Below the pieces are notes generated by a model. It was not told where the DNA came from, did no database searches, and was given only the letters and a program-made list of their open reading frames with translations. A DNA stretch of 16,891 nucleotides from an uncultured Bacilli bacterium (GTDB taxonomy: Bacteria > Bacillota_I > Bacilli_A > RF39 > UBA660): positions 1-16,891 of the forward strand of contig CAJUTW010000036.1 of assembly GCA_910589335.1 (NCBI GenBank). Direction: 5' to 3'. Shown in pieces: positions 1 to 8,053 of this stretch. The translations under genes were made by a program, and so were the position numbers. Each line of letters opens with the position of its first letter. Positions within the stretch are counted from its first letter, which is position 1.

Positions 1-1309
1 AGGTATGGCAGTTGATTCTAATGTAATAACTTTTGCAAGAATAAAAGAAGAATTATTAAAAGGAAAAAGCCTACCAAGTGCATTTAAAGAAGGAGCTAAA
101 TCAAGTTTCAGTGCAATAATAGATTCAAATATAACAACAATTATAGTAGCAATAATTATGTTCGTTTTAGGTGAATCAAGTATTAAAGGTTTTGCAACAA
201 TGCTTATAATTACAGTAATTGTTACAATGTTTACAATGGTATTCTTAACAAGAATTTTACTAAATTTATTTGTAAAAACTAATTATTTTAATGATAAAGT
301 AAATCTATTTATTAATGTTAATAAAAACGATATTCCAAATGTAAGTAAAAATGAAGAAGCAAAACCTAATAGATTTAATAAAGTAAATTTCTTAAAAAAT
401 AAATTTATTTGTGTTGCTATTTCTTTATTTATAATTTCTGTTGGAGGAATTATTATTGGATTTAAAGGTTTAAATCTTGGTATTGATTATAAAGCTGGTA
501 CAGAAATAACTATAGTTAGTGAAGAAAAAATCAGTAAAAAAACATTACAAAAAGATTTAAGTGAAATTCAATTAAAATCTAGTAATATTACAATTGGTGA
601 AGAAGAAATTAGTATTCGTATAGATGAAGCTTTAAATGGAAATGAAGTAAAAGAAATTAATAAATACTTTGAAGATAAGTATGATGCTAAAGTAAATATT
701 GGAGTGGTTTCTAATATTGTTCAAAAAGAATTAATAAAGAATGCTATTTTATCTGTTCTTATTGCATTAATTGGTATTATTATTTATGTTTCATTAAGAT
801 TTAAATTAAGTTACGCTGTAGGTGGAGTAATCGCCTTAATCCATGATGTTTTAATGATATTTAGTTTATTTGCAATCTTTAGATTAGAAGTAAATGCAAT
901 GTTTATAGCTGCCATTTTAGCAATTATTGGTTATTCTATAAATGATACTATTGTTTCATTCGATAGAATTCGTGAAAATTTAGCTAAATATGATTGGAAA
1001 AAAATTACTTATGATAAATTCTTAAATATTTGTAATTTAAGTATACAAGAAACATTTACTAGAACTATTTATACAACAATTACAACTTTATTACCTGTAA
1101 TTATCTTATTAATTTTAGGTTCTAAAGGTATTTACACATTTAATATGGCAATGTTATTTGGACTTATTGCTGGTACTTACTCTTCAATTTTTATAGCAAC
1201 AATAATTTTTATAGCAATAGAGAAGAAAAATATTGGGAAAAATTTAAAAACAAAAAAAGAGTATAAAGATGAAATAAATGAAAAACAAATAAAAGGAATA
1301 AATTGTTAA
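1..1309 (+). CDS. secDF: SecDF protein-export membrane protein (SecD-SecF fusion), 5'-truncated by the window
   Basis: This RND-family subunit of the Sec translocon uses the proton gradient to help pull proteins across the membrane. The frame is open to the window edge: GGT (Gly) precedes ATG at position 5, giving the conserved SecD motif GMAVDxNV, so that ATG is internal. Seen in order: the last SecD transmembrane region (ARIKEEL, SNITT, IKGFA), a linker, a SecF first transmembrane helix at about residues 130-155, the SecF signature LGIDYKAGTEI (commonly GIDF[TS][GS]GT), a periplasmic domain, then four C-terminal helices with the RFK...ALIHD and GYSINDTIVSFDRIREN motifs. SecD and SecF parts lie in one frame, as in B. 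subtilis. The stop is followed after only 10 nt by relA, suggesting co-transcription. Family assignment is secure; the N-terminal SecD half lies outside the window. Confidence 0.95.
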   Translation, partial: GMAVDSNVITFARIKEELLKGKSLPSAFKEGAKSSFSAIIDSNITTIIVAIIMFVLGESSIKGFATMLIITVIVTMFTMVFLTRILLNLFVKTNYFNDKVNLFINVNKNDIPNVSKNEEAKPNRFNKVNFLKNKFICVAISLFIISVGGIIIGFKGLNLGIDYKAGTEITIVSEEKISKKTLQKDLSEIQLKSSNITIGEEEISIRIDEALNGNEVKEINKYFEDKYDAKVNIGVVSNIVQKELIKNAILSVLIALIGIIIYVSLRFKLSYAVGGVIALIHDVLMIFSLFAIFRLEVNAMFIAAILAIIGYSINDTIVSFDRIRENLAKYDWKKITYDKFLNICNLSIQETFTRTIYTTITTLLPVIILLILGSKGIYTFNMAMLFGLIAGTYSSIFIATIIFIAIEKKNIGKNLKTKKEYKDEINEKQIKGINC

Positions 1310-1319
1310 TTGAGGGGAG

Positions 1320-3485
1320 ATGAGTTCTTTGTCAAAAAATACTTTTGATATAAAATTTGAAGATATATTAGAACAAGTTTCCAAATATATTGAAGATGAA
1401 GAACAAATTAACGTAATAAAAAAAGCATATGAATTTGCTTTAAATAAACATGAAGGGCAATACAGAAAAAGTGGAGAGGCCTACATTTGTCATCCGATGA
1501 ATGTAGCCTTAATTCTAACTACTGTATGTGCTGATTATGAGACGATTTCAGCAGGATTTTTGCATGATGTTTTAGAAGATTGTGATTGTACTACAGAAGA
1601 GATGGAAGAAGCTTTTGGTAAAAATATTACTAAATTAGTTCAAGGTGTTACTAAACTATCAAAAATTCATTTTTCTACAGAGAATGAATATTTAATTGAT
1701 TATTATAAAAAAATAATTGTAGGAATGAGTGAAGATGTTCGAGTAATTATCATTAAATTATGTGATAGACTACATAATATGAGAACACTTTGGGCTATAC
1801 CAGAAGACAGAAGAAAAGTTAAGGCTCATGAAGCTCTTGATATTTTAGCACCAATTGCTCATCACTTAGGAATTCATAAAATTAAAAGTGAATTAGAAGA
1901 TTTATCTTTAAGATATTTAAAACCAGATGTTTTTTATGATATAGCAGAAAAATTAAATAAAACCAAAATTGAACGTGATAAAACAGTTTATGATATGCAA
2001 AAACAAGTAACTGATTTATTAACAGAATATCATATACCACATGAAATAAAAGGTCGTGCAAAAAGTATTTATAGTATCTATAACAAACTTGATAAAGGGA
2101 AAAAATTTAGTGATATTTATGATTTGTTAGCTCTAAGAATTTTAGTTAATACAGAACAAGAATGTTACCTAGCATTGGGACTTATTCATTCAAAATTTCG
2201 ACCATTACCAAAACGTTTTAAAGATTATGTAGCTATGCCTAAACCAAATATGTATCAATCACTTCATACTACTGTATTTGGCATAGATGGTTATTTATTT
2301 GAAATACAAATAAGAACTTATGAGATGGACGAAGTAGCAGAAAATGGTATAGCTAGTCACTGGTCATACAAAGAAAATGGTGGAAGTCAATCTGTTGCAA
2401 CTATTCAAAATACAACAGAACAAAAATTACAATTTTTTAAATCTATTATAGACTTAAGTCATGATAAAATGAGTAGTGAAGAATTTGTTAATAGTGTAAG
2501 AGATGAAGTTTTAAACAATAATATATATTGTTTTACTCCAAAAGGAGATGTAATTGAATTACCAAGAGGAGCAACTCCAATCGATTTTGCATATAAAATT
2601 CATACTAAAGTAGGAGAAACAACAGTAGGTGCAATTGTAAATAATAATATCGTTCCACTAAACTACGAATTAAAAGATAATGATATTGTAAAAATAAATA
2701 CTAATAAAAGTTCAACTCCATCTAAAGAATGGATTAACATGGTAAAAGCTACCACTACTAAAAATAAAATAAAAAGTTTCTTTACAAAAAATGAACGAGA
2801 AATATATATAGAACGTGGAAAATATTCATTAGAAAAAGAACTTCGCAAAAGAAAAATTATATTTTCTGAATTTACTAATGAAGTAAATATTAAAAAGATT
2901 TGTGAAAATATTAAAGTAGAAGATTTAGAAGATATCTATTTAAATATTGGAAATGGAAAAGTAACAGTTAATGGTGTAATTAATATTATAGAAAAACCAT
3001 ATGAAGAAGTTATAGCACCCAAAACAGTAAAAGTTACAAGTAAAAATACAGAAGCTGACATAATTGTAGAGGGAATAGATAAAATAAAAGTTTCTCTAGC
3101 AAATTGTTGTAATCCAGTTTTTGGAGATTCAATAGTTGGATATATTACAAAAACTAATGGAATTAAAGTGCATAGATTGAATTGTCATAATTTAGATATG
3201 TTAGAAGATCGTACACTAGATGTTAAATGGAATAGTAATGTTAATAAAAGATATATGGCAACATTATTAATTCATACAACTGAATCAAAAAATCATATGC
3301 TAGACTTAATTCAAGCTATAACATTAATGAATGTAAGTGTTGATGGGATTAAAACAATGGGAAAAGCTGAAAAACTTATTTATGAAGTAGAATGCTATGT
3401 TACAGGATTAGAACAATTAAATAAACTTATTTTATCTATTAATAAAAAAGAATACGTAGAAAAAATAGAAAGGGCTATGAAATGA
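1320..3485 (+). CDS. relA: Bifunctional (p)ppGpp synthetase/hydrolase (Rel/SpoT family)
   Basis: Long Rel enzyme, 721 aa, that makes and degrades (p)ppGpp in the stringent response. Hydrolase domain: R49-K50, H58, the HD pair H82-D83, E86-D87 and N153 (DRLHNMRTL) are all present, so the hydrolase looks intact. Synthetase domain at about 245-350: GRAKSIYSIY, DLLALRI, RFKDYVAMPKPN, YQSLHT and EIQIRT. RFKD at 299-302 is the charge signature of bifunctional Rel rather than monofunctional RelA (EFDD). A TGS domain (about 400-465, YCFTPKGDVIELP) and a C-terminal ACT domain (about 645-721) follow. The Shine-Dalgarno GAGGGGAG at 1312-1319 abuts ATG 1320, so an in-frame TTG at 1329 (MSKNTFD) is a possible alternative start. 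The stop overlaps dtd by ATGA. Confidence 0.96.
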   Translation: MSSLSKNTFDIKFEDILEQVSKYIEDEEQINVIKKAYEFALNKHEGQYRKSGEAYICHPMNVALILTTVCADYETISAGFLHDVLEDCDCTTEEMEEAFGKNITKLVQGVTKLSKIHFSTENEYLIDYYKKIIVGMSEDVRVIIIKLCDRLHNMRTLWAIPEDRRKVKAHEALDILAPIAHHLGIHKIKSELEDLSLRYLKPDVFYDIAEKLNKTKIERDKTVYDMQKQVTDLLTEYHIPHEIKGRAKSIYSIYNKLDKGKKFSDIYDLLALRILVNTEQECYLALGLIHSKFRPLPKRFKDYVAMPKPNMYQSLHTTVFGIDGYLFEIQIRTYEMDEVAENGIASHWSYKENGGSQSVATIQNTTEQKLQFFKSIIDLSHDKMSSEEFVNSVRDEVLNNNIYCFTPKGDVIELPRGATPIDFAYKIHTKVGETTVGAIVNNNIVPLNYELKDNDIVKINTNKSSTPSKEWINMVKATTTKNKIKSFFTKNEREIYIERGKYSLEKELRKRKIIFSEFTNEVNIKKICENIKVEDLEDIYLNIGNGKVTVNGVINIIEKPYEEVIAPKTVKVTSKNTEADIIVEGIDKIKVSLANCCNPVFGDSIVGYITKTNGIKVHRLNCHNLDMLEDRTLDVKWNSNVNKRYMATLLIHTTESKNHMLDLIQAITLMNVSVDGIKTMGKAEKLIYEVECYVTGLEQLNKLILSINKKEYVEKIERAMK

Positions 3486-3916
3486 GAGTATTAGTACAAA
3501 GAAGTGGTAATGCCAGTGTAAGTGTTGATAACAAAATTGTAGGTAGTATAAATGATGGATTAGTTCTTCTAGTTGGTTTCACTGAAGGTGATAATATTGG
3601 AAAAATCCAAAATATGGTAAAAAAAATTATTAATCTTCGTATATTTCCAGATGAAGATGATGTTATGAATAAAAATATTTTAGATTTTGGAGGAAGTATC
3701 TTGTCTATTTCCCAGTTTACCTTGTATGGTGATGCATCAAAAGGAAACAGACCTAGTTATATAAAAGCATTAAAAAATGATGAAGCAGTTAAGTTATATA
3801 AAATATTTAATGAAGAGCTTTCAAAATACATAAAAGTCGAAACAGGAATATTTGGAACAGATATGATAGTAAATATATCTAATATTGGTCCAACAACAAT
3901 TATGTTAGAAAAATAA
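3482..3916 (+). CDS. dtd: D-aminoacyl-tRNA deacylase (D-Tyr-tRNA deacylase)
   Basis: Hydrolyses D-amino acids and glycine wrongly attached to tRNA, acting in the cytoplasm as a chirality checkpoint. The 144-aa length is typical. N-terminal MRVLVQRSGNASVSVD, the active-site motif SQFTLYGD at about residues 79-86 followed by KGNRPSY, and the C-terminal GP loop (NIGPTT at about 134-139, usually NxGPxT) are all seen. The start codon overlaps the relA stop (ATGA), indicating translational coupling; relA-dtd adjacency is the usual arrangement in Bacilli. No convincing terminator follows before the next promoter at 3924. Confidence 0.96.
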   Translation: MRVLVQRSGNASVSVDNKIVGSINDGLVLLVGFTEGDNIGKIQNMVKKIINLRIFPDEDDVMNKNILDFGGSILSISQFTLYGDASKGNRPSYIKALKNDEAVKLYKIFNEELSKYIKVETGIFGTDMIVNISNIGPTTIMLEK

Positions 3917-3923
3917 ATTTAGA

Positions 3924-3952
3924 TTGTTTAATTTAAATTTGTTAGGTATAAT
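3924..3952 (+). promoter_or_regulatory. Sigma-A promoter of the T-box/hisS/aspS operon
   Basis: TTGTTT (3924-3929), a 17-nt spacer and a perfect TATAAT (3947-3952). Transcription should start at about 3958-3960, just before the first T-box helix strand at 3961. Confidence 0.75.
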
Positions 3953-3960
3953 AAGTTTAT

Positions 3961-4142
3961 CTTCTTGGGAAAGAGTAGTTTTATTTAATATTTTTAGAGA
4001 AAGTATGCTTGGTGCAAATACTTAATTTATATAAAATGAAGACATCCTAAAAAATAGAAGCGTTTAACTGCGATAAGGTTATTAAGAGTAAAAAATAAGG
4101 TGACACCACGGAGTAATTCGTCCTTAGAGGGTCATCTTTTTT
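3961..4142 (+). ncRNA. T-box leader with GAC (Asp) specifier, controlling the 161-aa ORF, hisS and aspS
   Basis: tRNA-sensing transcription attenuator. Stem I: CTTC 3961-3964 pairs with GAAG 4057-4060, TTGGGA 3965-3970 with TCCTAA 4045-4050, and GTTTTAT 3978-3984 with ATAAAAT 4031-4037. Between them lies a specifier loop with AGTA (3974-3977) opposite GAA (4038-4040), as in the T-box loop E motif, followed by GAC 4041-4043, the Asp codon. The apical part has the conserved GGTGCAAA (4011-4018). Antiterminator: AAGG 4097-4100 with CCTT 4122-4125, bulge TGACACC 4101-4107, and ACG 4108-4110 with CGT 4119-4121. The bulge consensus is UGGNACC, so one G is replaced by A. The variable base C fits discriminator G73 of tRNA-Asp and not C73 of tRNA-His. 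Class assignment is strong; the specifier reading is an inference from loop geometry. Confidence 0.9.
4097..4142 (+). terminator. T-box attenuator terminator
   Basis: AAGGTGAC (4097-4104) pairs with GTCATCTT (4131-4138), 8 bp with one G-U, followed by a T run. It shares AAGG and part of the bulge with the antiterminator, so the two structures exclude each other. Confidence 0.8.
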
Positions 4143-4156
4143 ATTAGGAGAGGTTT

Positions 4157-4642
4157 ATGTTTGATTTAAAACTTATTAAAGAAATATTATTAGAGAAGGG
4201 ATTAGGATTTTTAAATTTAAAAGGACTTAAATTAGTAAGAAGAATTTTAGCAGAAGATGAAGAAGATGAATTTGTTAGAAAGATATATGCTACTGATATA
4301 GGAGTAGAAGTAGATAAAAAGATGTTGCTTGACTATATAAATTATTATGGAATAGATAATTTATATGTAGGAGAAAGAGCTAATCATTATTCTAACGGGA
4401 CGCTTAAGCTTAGAAATATGCGAGGAGCTAGTTTATTACCAGATAAAGATATTAGTGGTAAAAAGAGTTTATTTAAGCATGATGAGAATGACTATTATTA
4501 TTATGATTTATTAGACGGAGAAAGACGATGTGAGCATGTTAGTCCAGATGTTTTTTATATAAGAGAAGGCTGTGATAATATGAAAAGTATTGCATCTATT
4601 ATAGAAAAGCAAAAAGAAAAATGTAAGGAGATGGTAGAATGA
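4157..4642 (+). CDS. Hypothetical protein, first gene of the T-box tRNA synthetase operon
   Basis: I do not recognise this 161-aa protein. It is soluble-looking: no signal peptide or membrane segment. The N-terminus (LKLIKEILLEKGLGFLNLKG) is helical and basic; the middle holds an acidic stretch (AEDEEDEF, about 32-39), a YINYYGIDNLYVGERANHYS segment, a tyrosine run (YYYYDLL, about 115-121) and a C-terminal lysine/glutamate helix ending KEKCKEMVE. The Shine-Dalgarno AGGAGAGG (4145-4152) lies 4 nt before ATG. The stop overlaps the hisS start (ATGA at 4639-4642), so translation is probably coupled. It sits directly under a T-box, so it is induced with the synthetases when charged tRNA is scarce. 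A link to tRNA charging is inferred from position only. Confidence 0.8.
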   Translation: MFDLKLIKEILLEKGLGFLNLKGLKLVRRILAEDEEDEFVRKIYATDIGVEVDKKMLLDYINYYGIDNLYVGERANHYSNGTLKLRNMRGASLLPDKDISGKKSLFKHDENDYYYYDLLDGERRCEHVSPDVFYIREGCDNMKSIASIIEKQKEKCKEMVE

Positions 4643-6018
4643 TACAAAAACAAAAAGGTTGCAATGACATTTATGGAAAAGAAGCTAAAATATGGAAATA
4701 TGTAGATACTGTAATTGATGCTTTAATGGAGAAGTATAATTATAATTATATACGTACACCGATAATTGAGGCTACAGAGTTATTTCATAGAGGTGTGGGT
4801 GAAACTACGGATATTGTTACTAAGGAAAGTTATGATTTTCAAGATAAGGGTGGAAGAGATATTACACTTAGACCTGAGGGGACTGCAGGTGTTGTTAGAA
4901 GTTATATTGAGAATAAAATGTTTGGCGATCCTAATCAACCAGTAAAAGTTTATTATAATGGTACAATGTATAGATATGAAAGACCTCAAAGTGGAAGAGA
5001 TAGGGAACTAACACAATTTGGTATGGAGGTTCTTGGAAGTGATGATCCAATGTCTGATGCAGAAGTAATTTCACTAGCAGTTAATATTTATAAAATGTTA
5101 GGATTAAAAGAAATAAAGGTTAATATCAACTCATTAGGTGATAATGAATCTCGTACTAAATATCGTGATGCTTTGATTGAATACTTTAAACCTCATATTG
5201 GAGATTTTTGTGAAGATTGTAAAGAAAGGTTAGAAAAGAATCCTTTAAGAATATTAGATTGTAAAGTTGATGCAGAAAATGAAATTTTAAAGAAAGCGCC
5301 AAAGACACTTGATTATTTGAATGATGAAAGTCGTATCAGATTTAATAAAGTTCAAGAATATTTAGATATAATGCAAATTGATTACGAAATAAATCCAACT
5401 ATTGTTAGAGGACTTGACTATTATAATCATACAGTTTTTGAAATAGAAGCTAAAGTTGAAGGTTTTGGTTCTAATAATGTTTTAGGCGGTGGAGGACGTT
5501 ATAATGGTCTTGTAAATCAATTAGATGGTCCAGATACTCCATGTGTTGGCTTTGCTTGTGGATTAGGTAGACTTGTAAAAGCACTTGAACTTGAAAAAGT
5601 AAAAATGCCTATAGTAGAAGATATAGATTTATTCTTAATGTACGTAAATGAAGATGAGAAAAAATATGCTGCCTATCTTTCTCAAGAGCTAAGACTTGCT
5701 GGATTTATAGTTGATACAGAATATACTGGTAGAGCTCTAAAAGGACAATTTAAACAAGCCGATAGATTAAATGCTAAATTTACTTGTGTTTTAAATAGTG
5801 AAGATTTAAACAATAATGAAATAAAAATTAAAAATAATGAAACTAAAACAGAAGAGATTATAAGTTTAGATGTTTTAATTTATTACTTAGATGAACAAAT
5901 TTCTGCTTTAGAGGCTGATGATAATGATGAATGTGGTTGTGGTACGAACCATTGTCATGATGAAAAACACGAATGCAGTGGAGAATGTGGTGGTAACTGT
6001 CATTGTCACGATGAGTAA
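4639..6018 (+). CDS. hisS: Histidyl-tRNA synthetase with a Cys/His-rich C-terminal tail
   Basis: Class II synthetase that charges tRNA-His. Seen: motif 2 (YRYERPQSGRDRELTQFG, 111-128), the histidine-binding motif RGLDYYNHTVFE (257-268), motif 3 (GGGGRYNGL 283-291 and GFACGLGRL 304-312), the small insertion domain with C191/C194, and the anticodon-binding domain at about 328-420. Ordinary bacterial HisRS is about 420-430 aa; this one has 459. The extra tail (about 428-459) contains seven Cys (432, 434, 439, 446, 450, 454, 456) and five His (438, 440, 444, 455, 457) among Gly, Asp and Glu, in a spacing that suggests metal binding. The stop TAA follows in frame and aspS begins 18 nt later, so the tail is not a frameshift product. 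Enzyme identity is secure; metal binding is inferred. Confidence 0.97.
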   Translation: MIQKQKGCNDIYGKEAKIWKYVDTVIDALMEKYNYNYIRTPIIEATELFHRGVGETTDIVTKESYDFQDKGGRDITLRPEGTAGVVRSYIENKMFGDPNQPVKVYYNGTMYRYERPQSGRDRELTQFGMEVLGSDDPMSDAEVISLAVNIYKMLGLKEIKVNINSLGDNESRTKYRDALIEYFKPHIGDFCEDCKERLEKNPLRILDCKVDAENEILKKAPKTLDYLNDESRIRFNKVQEYLDIMQIDYEINPTIVRGLDYYNHTVFEIEAKVEGFGSNNVLGGGGRYNGLVNQLDGPDTPCVGFACGLGRLVKALELEKVKMPIVEDIDLFLMYVNEDEKKYAAYLSQELRLAGFIVDTEYTGRALKGQFKQADRLNAKFTCVLNSEDLNNNEIKIKNNETKTEEIISLDVLIYYLDEQISALEADDNDECGCGTNHCHDEKHECSGECGGNCHCHDE

Positions 6019-6036
6019 AAGAAAGGATTTTAGAAT

Positions 6037-7356
6037 ATGAAAAGTATAAGTATTAATGAATTAAAAAACTATTTTAATCAAGAAATTACAATTAGTGGAT
6101 TTGTTGATAATATCAGGAACTTACAATGGGTACAATTTATAATTCTTAGAGATAATACTGGTAAAGTTCAAATTACTATTGAAAAAAGTGAAGAAAATAA
6201 TAAAGAAATGGTAGAATTATTTGAAAAACTTCCACTTGAAAGTACTATTAAAGTAACTGGTAAAATATTAGACTCTCCTAAAGTAAAATTAAATGGTATG
6301 GAAATCATTCCAACTAATATTGAGGTTACAAGTAAAAGTGATGAAGAACTACCTTTTAATTTTAAAGATTTAGATGGAGTTAATTTAGATACAAGATTAG
6401 ATTATCGTTTTATTGATTTAAGAAATGATAAAAATAATTTTTTATTTCAAGTGCAATCAACACTTGTAAAATATATGAGAGAATATTTATATAATAATAA
6501 TTTTACAGAAATTCATACACCAAAATTTATTGGAGCAGCAAGTGAATCGGGAGCTGATGTTTTTGAAGTTAAATATTTTGATAGAGTAGCTTATTTAGCA
6601 CAAAGTCCTCAATTTTATAAGCAAATGGCTATGGCATCAGGACTTAATAAAATATTTGAAGTCGCTCCTTGCTTTAGAGCAGAAAATTCAAATACTAGTC
6701 GACACGCAACTGAGTTTACATCTTTTGATGTAGAATTCTCATATATTGACAGTTATGAAGATGTCATGAATTTAGAGGCAGAGATGTTAGCGTATGCGAT
6801 AGAAAAAACTAATGAAATCCATAAAGATAAAATAAAAGAATTATTTAATACAGAATTAAATATCCCAAAACTTCCATTTCCAAGTATGAAACTTGCAGAT
6901 ATTTATGAAGAATTAGAGAATAGATATAACTATAAAGTAGCCGAAGAAGAAAAAAATGATTTAACAACTGAAGCAGAAAGACTTTGTTATAAACTATCAC
7001 AAGAGAAATTTGGACATGATTTCTTATTTGTAACAGATTTCCCAGCTGAAAAAAGAGCTTTTTACCATATGAGAGATGAAGAAGGACATTTAATGGGATA
7101 TGATCTTTTATGGAGAGGAACAGAAATAACAACAGGAGCAGAAAGAGAACATAGATATGAAGAAATAGTTAAGAATGCCAAAGAAAAAGGTTTAGAAGAA
7201 GATGTTAAATTTTATTTAGAATTCTTTAAATATGGTTGTCCTCCACATGGTGGCTTTGCAATAGGAATTGATAGATTAACAATGTTATTATTAAATATTC
7301 CAAGTGTAAAAGAAACTCAATTCTTATTTAGAGGACCAAATAGATTAAATCCATAA
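6037..7356 (+). CDS. aspS: Aspartyl-tRNA synthetase, archaeal-type (AspRS2)
   Basis: Class IIb synthetase, 439 aa, charging tRNA-Asp. An N-terminal OB-fold anticodon-binding domain occupies about residues 15-100 (ISGFVDNIRN...FIILRDNTGKVQITIEK). The catalytic core has AQSPQFYKQ (188-196), which marks AspRS rather than AsnRS, motif 2 FRAENSNTSRHATEF (213-227), DLLWRGTEITTGAEREHRY (356-373) and motif 3 GGFAIGIDRL (405-414, R413). The protein lacks the large GAD insertion of the usual ~590-aa bacterial AspRS, and its motifs match the archaeal/eukaryal type, which also occurs in some Firmicutes. Whether it is discriminating or also charges tRNA-Asn cannot be read here; no gatCAB lies in the window. 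Start: ATG 6037 with AAAGGAT at 6022-6028. It is the last gene of the T-box operon. Confidence 0.95.
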   Translation: MKSISINELKNYFNQEITISGFVDNIRNLQWVQFIILRDNTGKVQITIEKSEENNKEMVELFEKLPLESTIKVTGKILDSPKVKLNGMEIIPTNIEVTSKSDEELPFNFKDLDGVNLDTRLDYRFIDLRNDKNNFLFQVQSTLVKYMREYLYNNNFTEIHTPKFIGAASESGADVFEVKYFDRVAYLAQSPQFYKQMAMASGLNKIFEVAPCFRAENSNTSRHATEFTSFDVEFSYIDSYEDVMNLEAEMLAYAIEKTNEIHKDKIKELFNTELNIPKLPFPSMKLADIYEELENRYNYKVAEEEKNDLTTEAERLCYKLSQEKFGHDFLFVTDFPAEKRAFYHMRDEEGHLMGYDLLWRGTEITTGAEREHRYEEIVKNAKEKGLEEDVKFYLEFFKYGCPPHGGFAIGIDRLTMLLLNIPSVKETQFLFRGPNRLNP

Positions 7357-7379
7357 AGTTACTTTTTTGTAACTTTTTT
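7355..7379 (+). terminator. Rho-independent terminator after aspS
   Basis: AAAGTTAC (7355-7362), a T6 loop and GTAACTTT (7369-7376) form an 8-bp stem followed by a T run. It overlaps the aspS stop codon and closes the T-box operon. Confidence 0.85.
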
Positions 7380-7389
7380 CTTTTAGTTC

Positions 7390-7418
7390 TTTAATTAAAA
7401 ATATAATTTTGATATACT
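7390..7418 (+). promoter_or_regulatory. Probable promoter of the membrane-anchored hypothetical gene
   Basis: Extended -10 TGATATACT (7410-7418) with a weak -35 TTTAAT (7390-7395) and 17-nt spacing. It lies between the aspS terminator and the next gene, where a promoter is expected. Confidence 0.55.
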
Positions 7419-7439
7419 AATAATATAAGGTGAGTGCTT

Positions 7440-8036
7440 ATGTTTAAAAAAAAGAAACTAAAAGAAAAAGATATAAATAAAAATAATTTTACAGAAAAAA
7501 AACATACAATTAATAAAATAAAAAAACAAGAAACTAAGTATACTGTTTTTCTTGTTATATTTTTTATGGTTCTTTTCAGTATTATAGGTTATAATATTTT
7601 AGTTTTTAATGATAAAGACTTAGAAAATATAGTATTAGAAAAAGATGAAACTTTAGAAAATTTAACTTTTACTAGTCCATCAATAACCTTAAATGAAAAT
7701 GATATTTTAGATGATGATAAAGGATTAGAAAAAAAACCATACCGTCTTAGAATAGAGAATAATAAATCTACTAAAGTAAAATATACTGTTTTTTTAGAAG
7801 AAGATAAGTTTGCACAAAAAACATGTGGATGTAACAACAATAATAATTACCTATTAAAATATTCACTAGATAAAAAAAATATAAGTATTTTTAATAATGA
7901 TACTCCTATAATAAGAGAAATTAGAGAAAAATCTAAAGAAGAAATTCTAATAACACTTTGGTTAGATAAAAATAGTTCTTTAACAGAAAATTTTCATTTT
8001 CATGGACATTTTGTTCTAAAAGAAATAAAAGGCTAA
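7440..8036 (+). CDS. Hypothetical single-pass membrane protein
   Basis: Unrecognised 198-aa protein. Residues 1-33 are strongly basic (many Lys), residues 34-56 form one hydrophobic helix (TVFLVIFFMVLFSIIGYNIL), and the rest is polar, so a type II topology with an extracellular C-terminal domain is expected. That domain has alternating beta-type segments (YRLRIENN, KVKYTVFLEED, EILITLWLD, HFHGHFVLKEI), suggesting a small beta-sandwich, plus a CGCNNNNN loop at about 130. The start is ATG 7440: AGGTGA at 7428-7433 gives 6-nt spacing, whereas the in-frame GTG at 7434 would have none. It has its own promoter and ends inside a terminator shared with the convergent hydrolase gene. The function is unknown. 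Confidence 0.8.
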   Translation: MFKKKKLKEKDINKNNFTEKKHTINKIKKQETKYTVFLVIFFMVLFSIIGYNILVFNDKDLENIVLEKDETLENLTFTSPSITLNENDILDDDKGLEKKPYRLRIENNKSTKVKYTVFLEEDKFAQKTCGCNNNNNYLLKYSLDKKNISIFNNDTPIIREIREKSKEEILITLWLDKNSSLTENFHFHGHFVLKEIKG

Positions 8037-8053
8037 AATGCCTTTATTTTTCT
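8023..8053. terminator. Bidirectional terminator between convergent genes
   Basis: AAATAAAAGGC (8023-8033) pairs with GCCTTTATTT (8040-8049) with one bulged A and loop TAAAAT. T runs follow on both strands. The stop codons of both convergent genes lie within it. Confidence 0.75.

Noticed and set aside
2663..2848. Minus-strand ORF inside relA, and similar antisense ORFs inside hisS, aspS, tcdA, polA and other genes
   Set aside because: They lie entirely opposite well-supported genes, have no ribosome binding sites or recognisable domains, and are expected by chance in AT-rich coding sequence.
3915..3940. Possible terminator after dtd (AAATTTA...TAAATTT)
   Set aside because: The stem is AT-only, has a long loop and no T run, and overlaps the T-box promoter.
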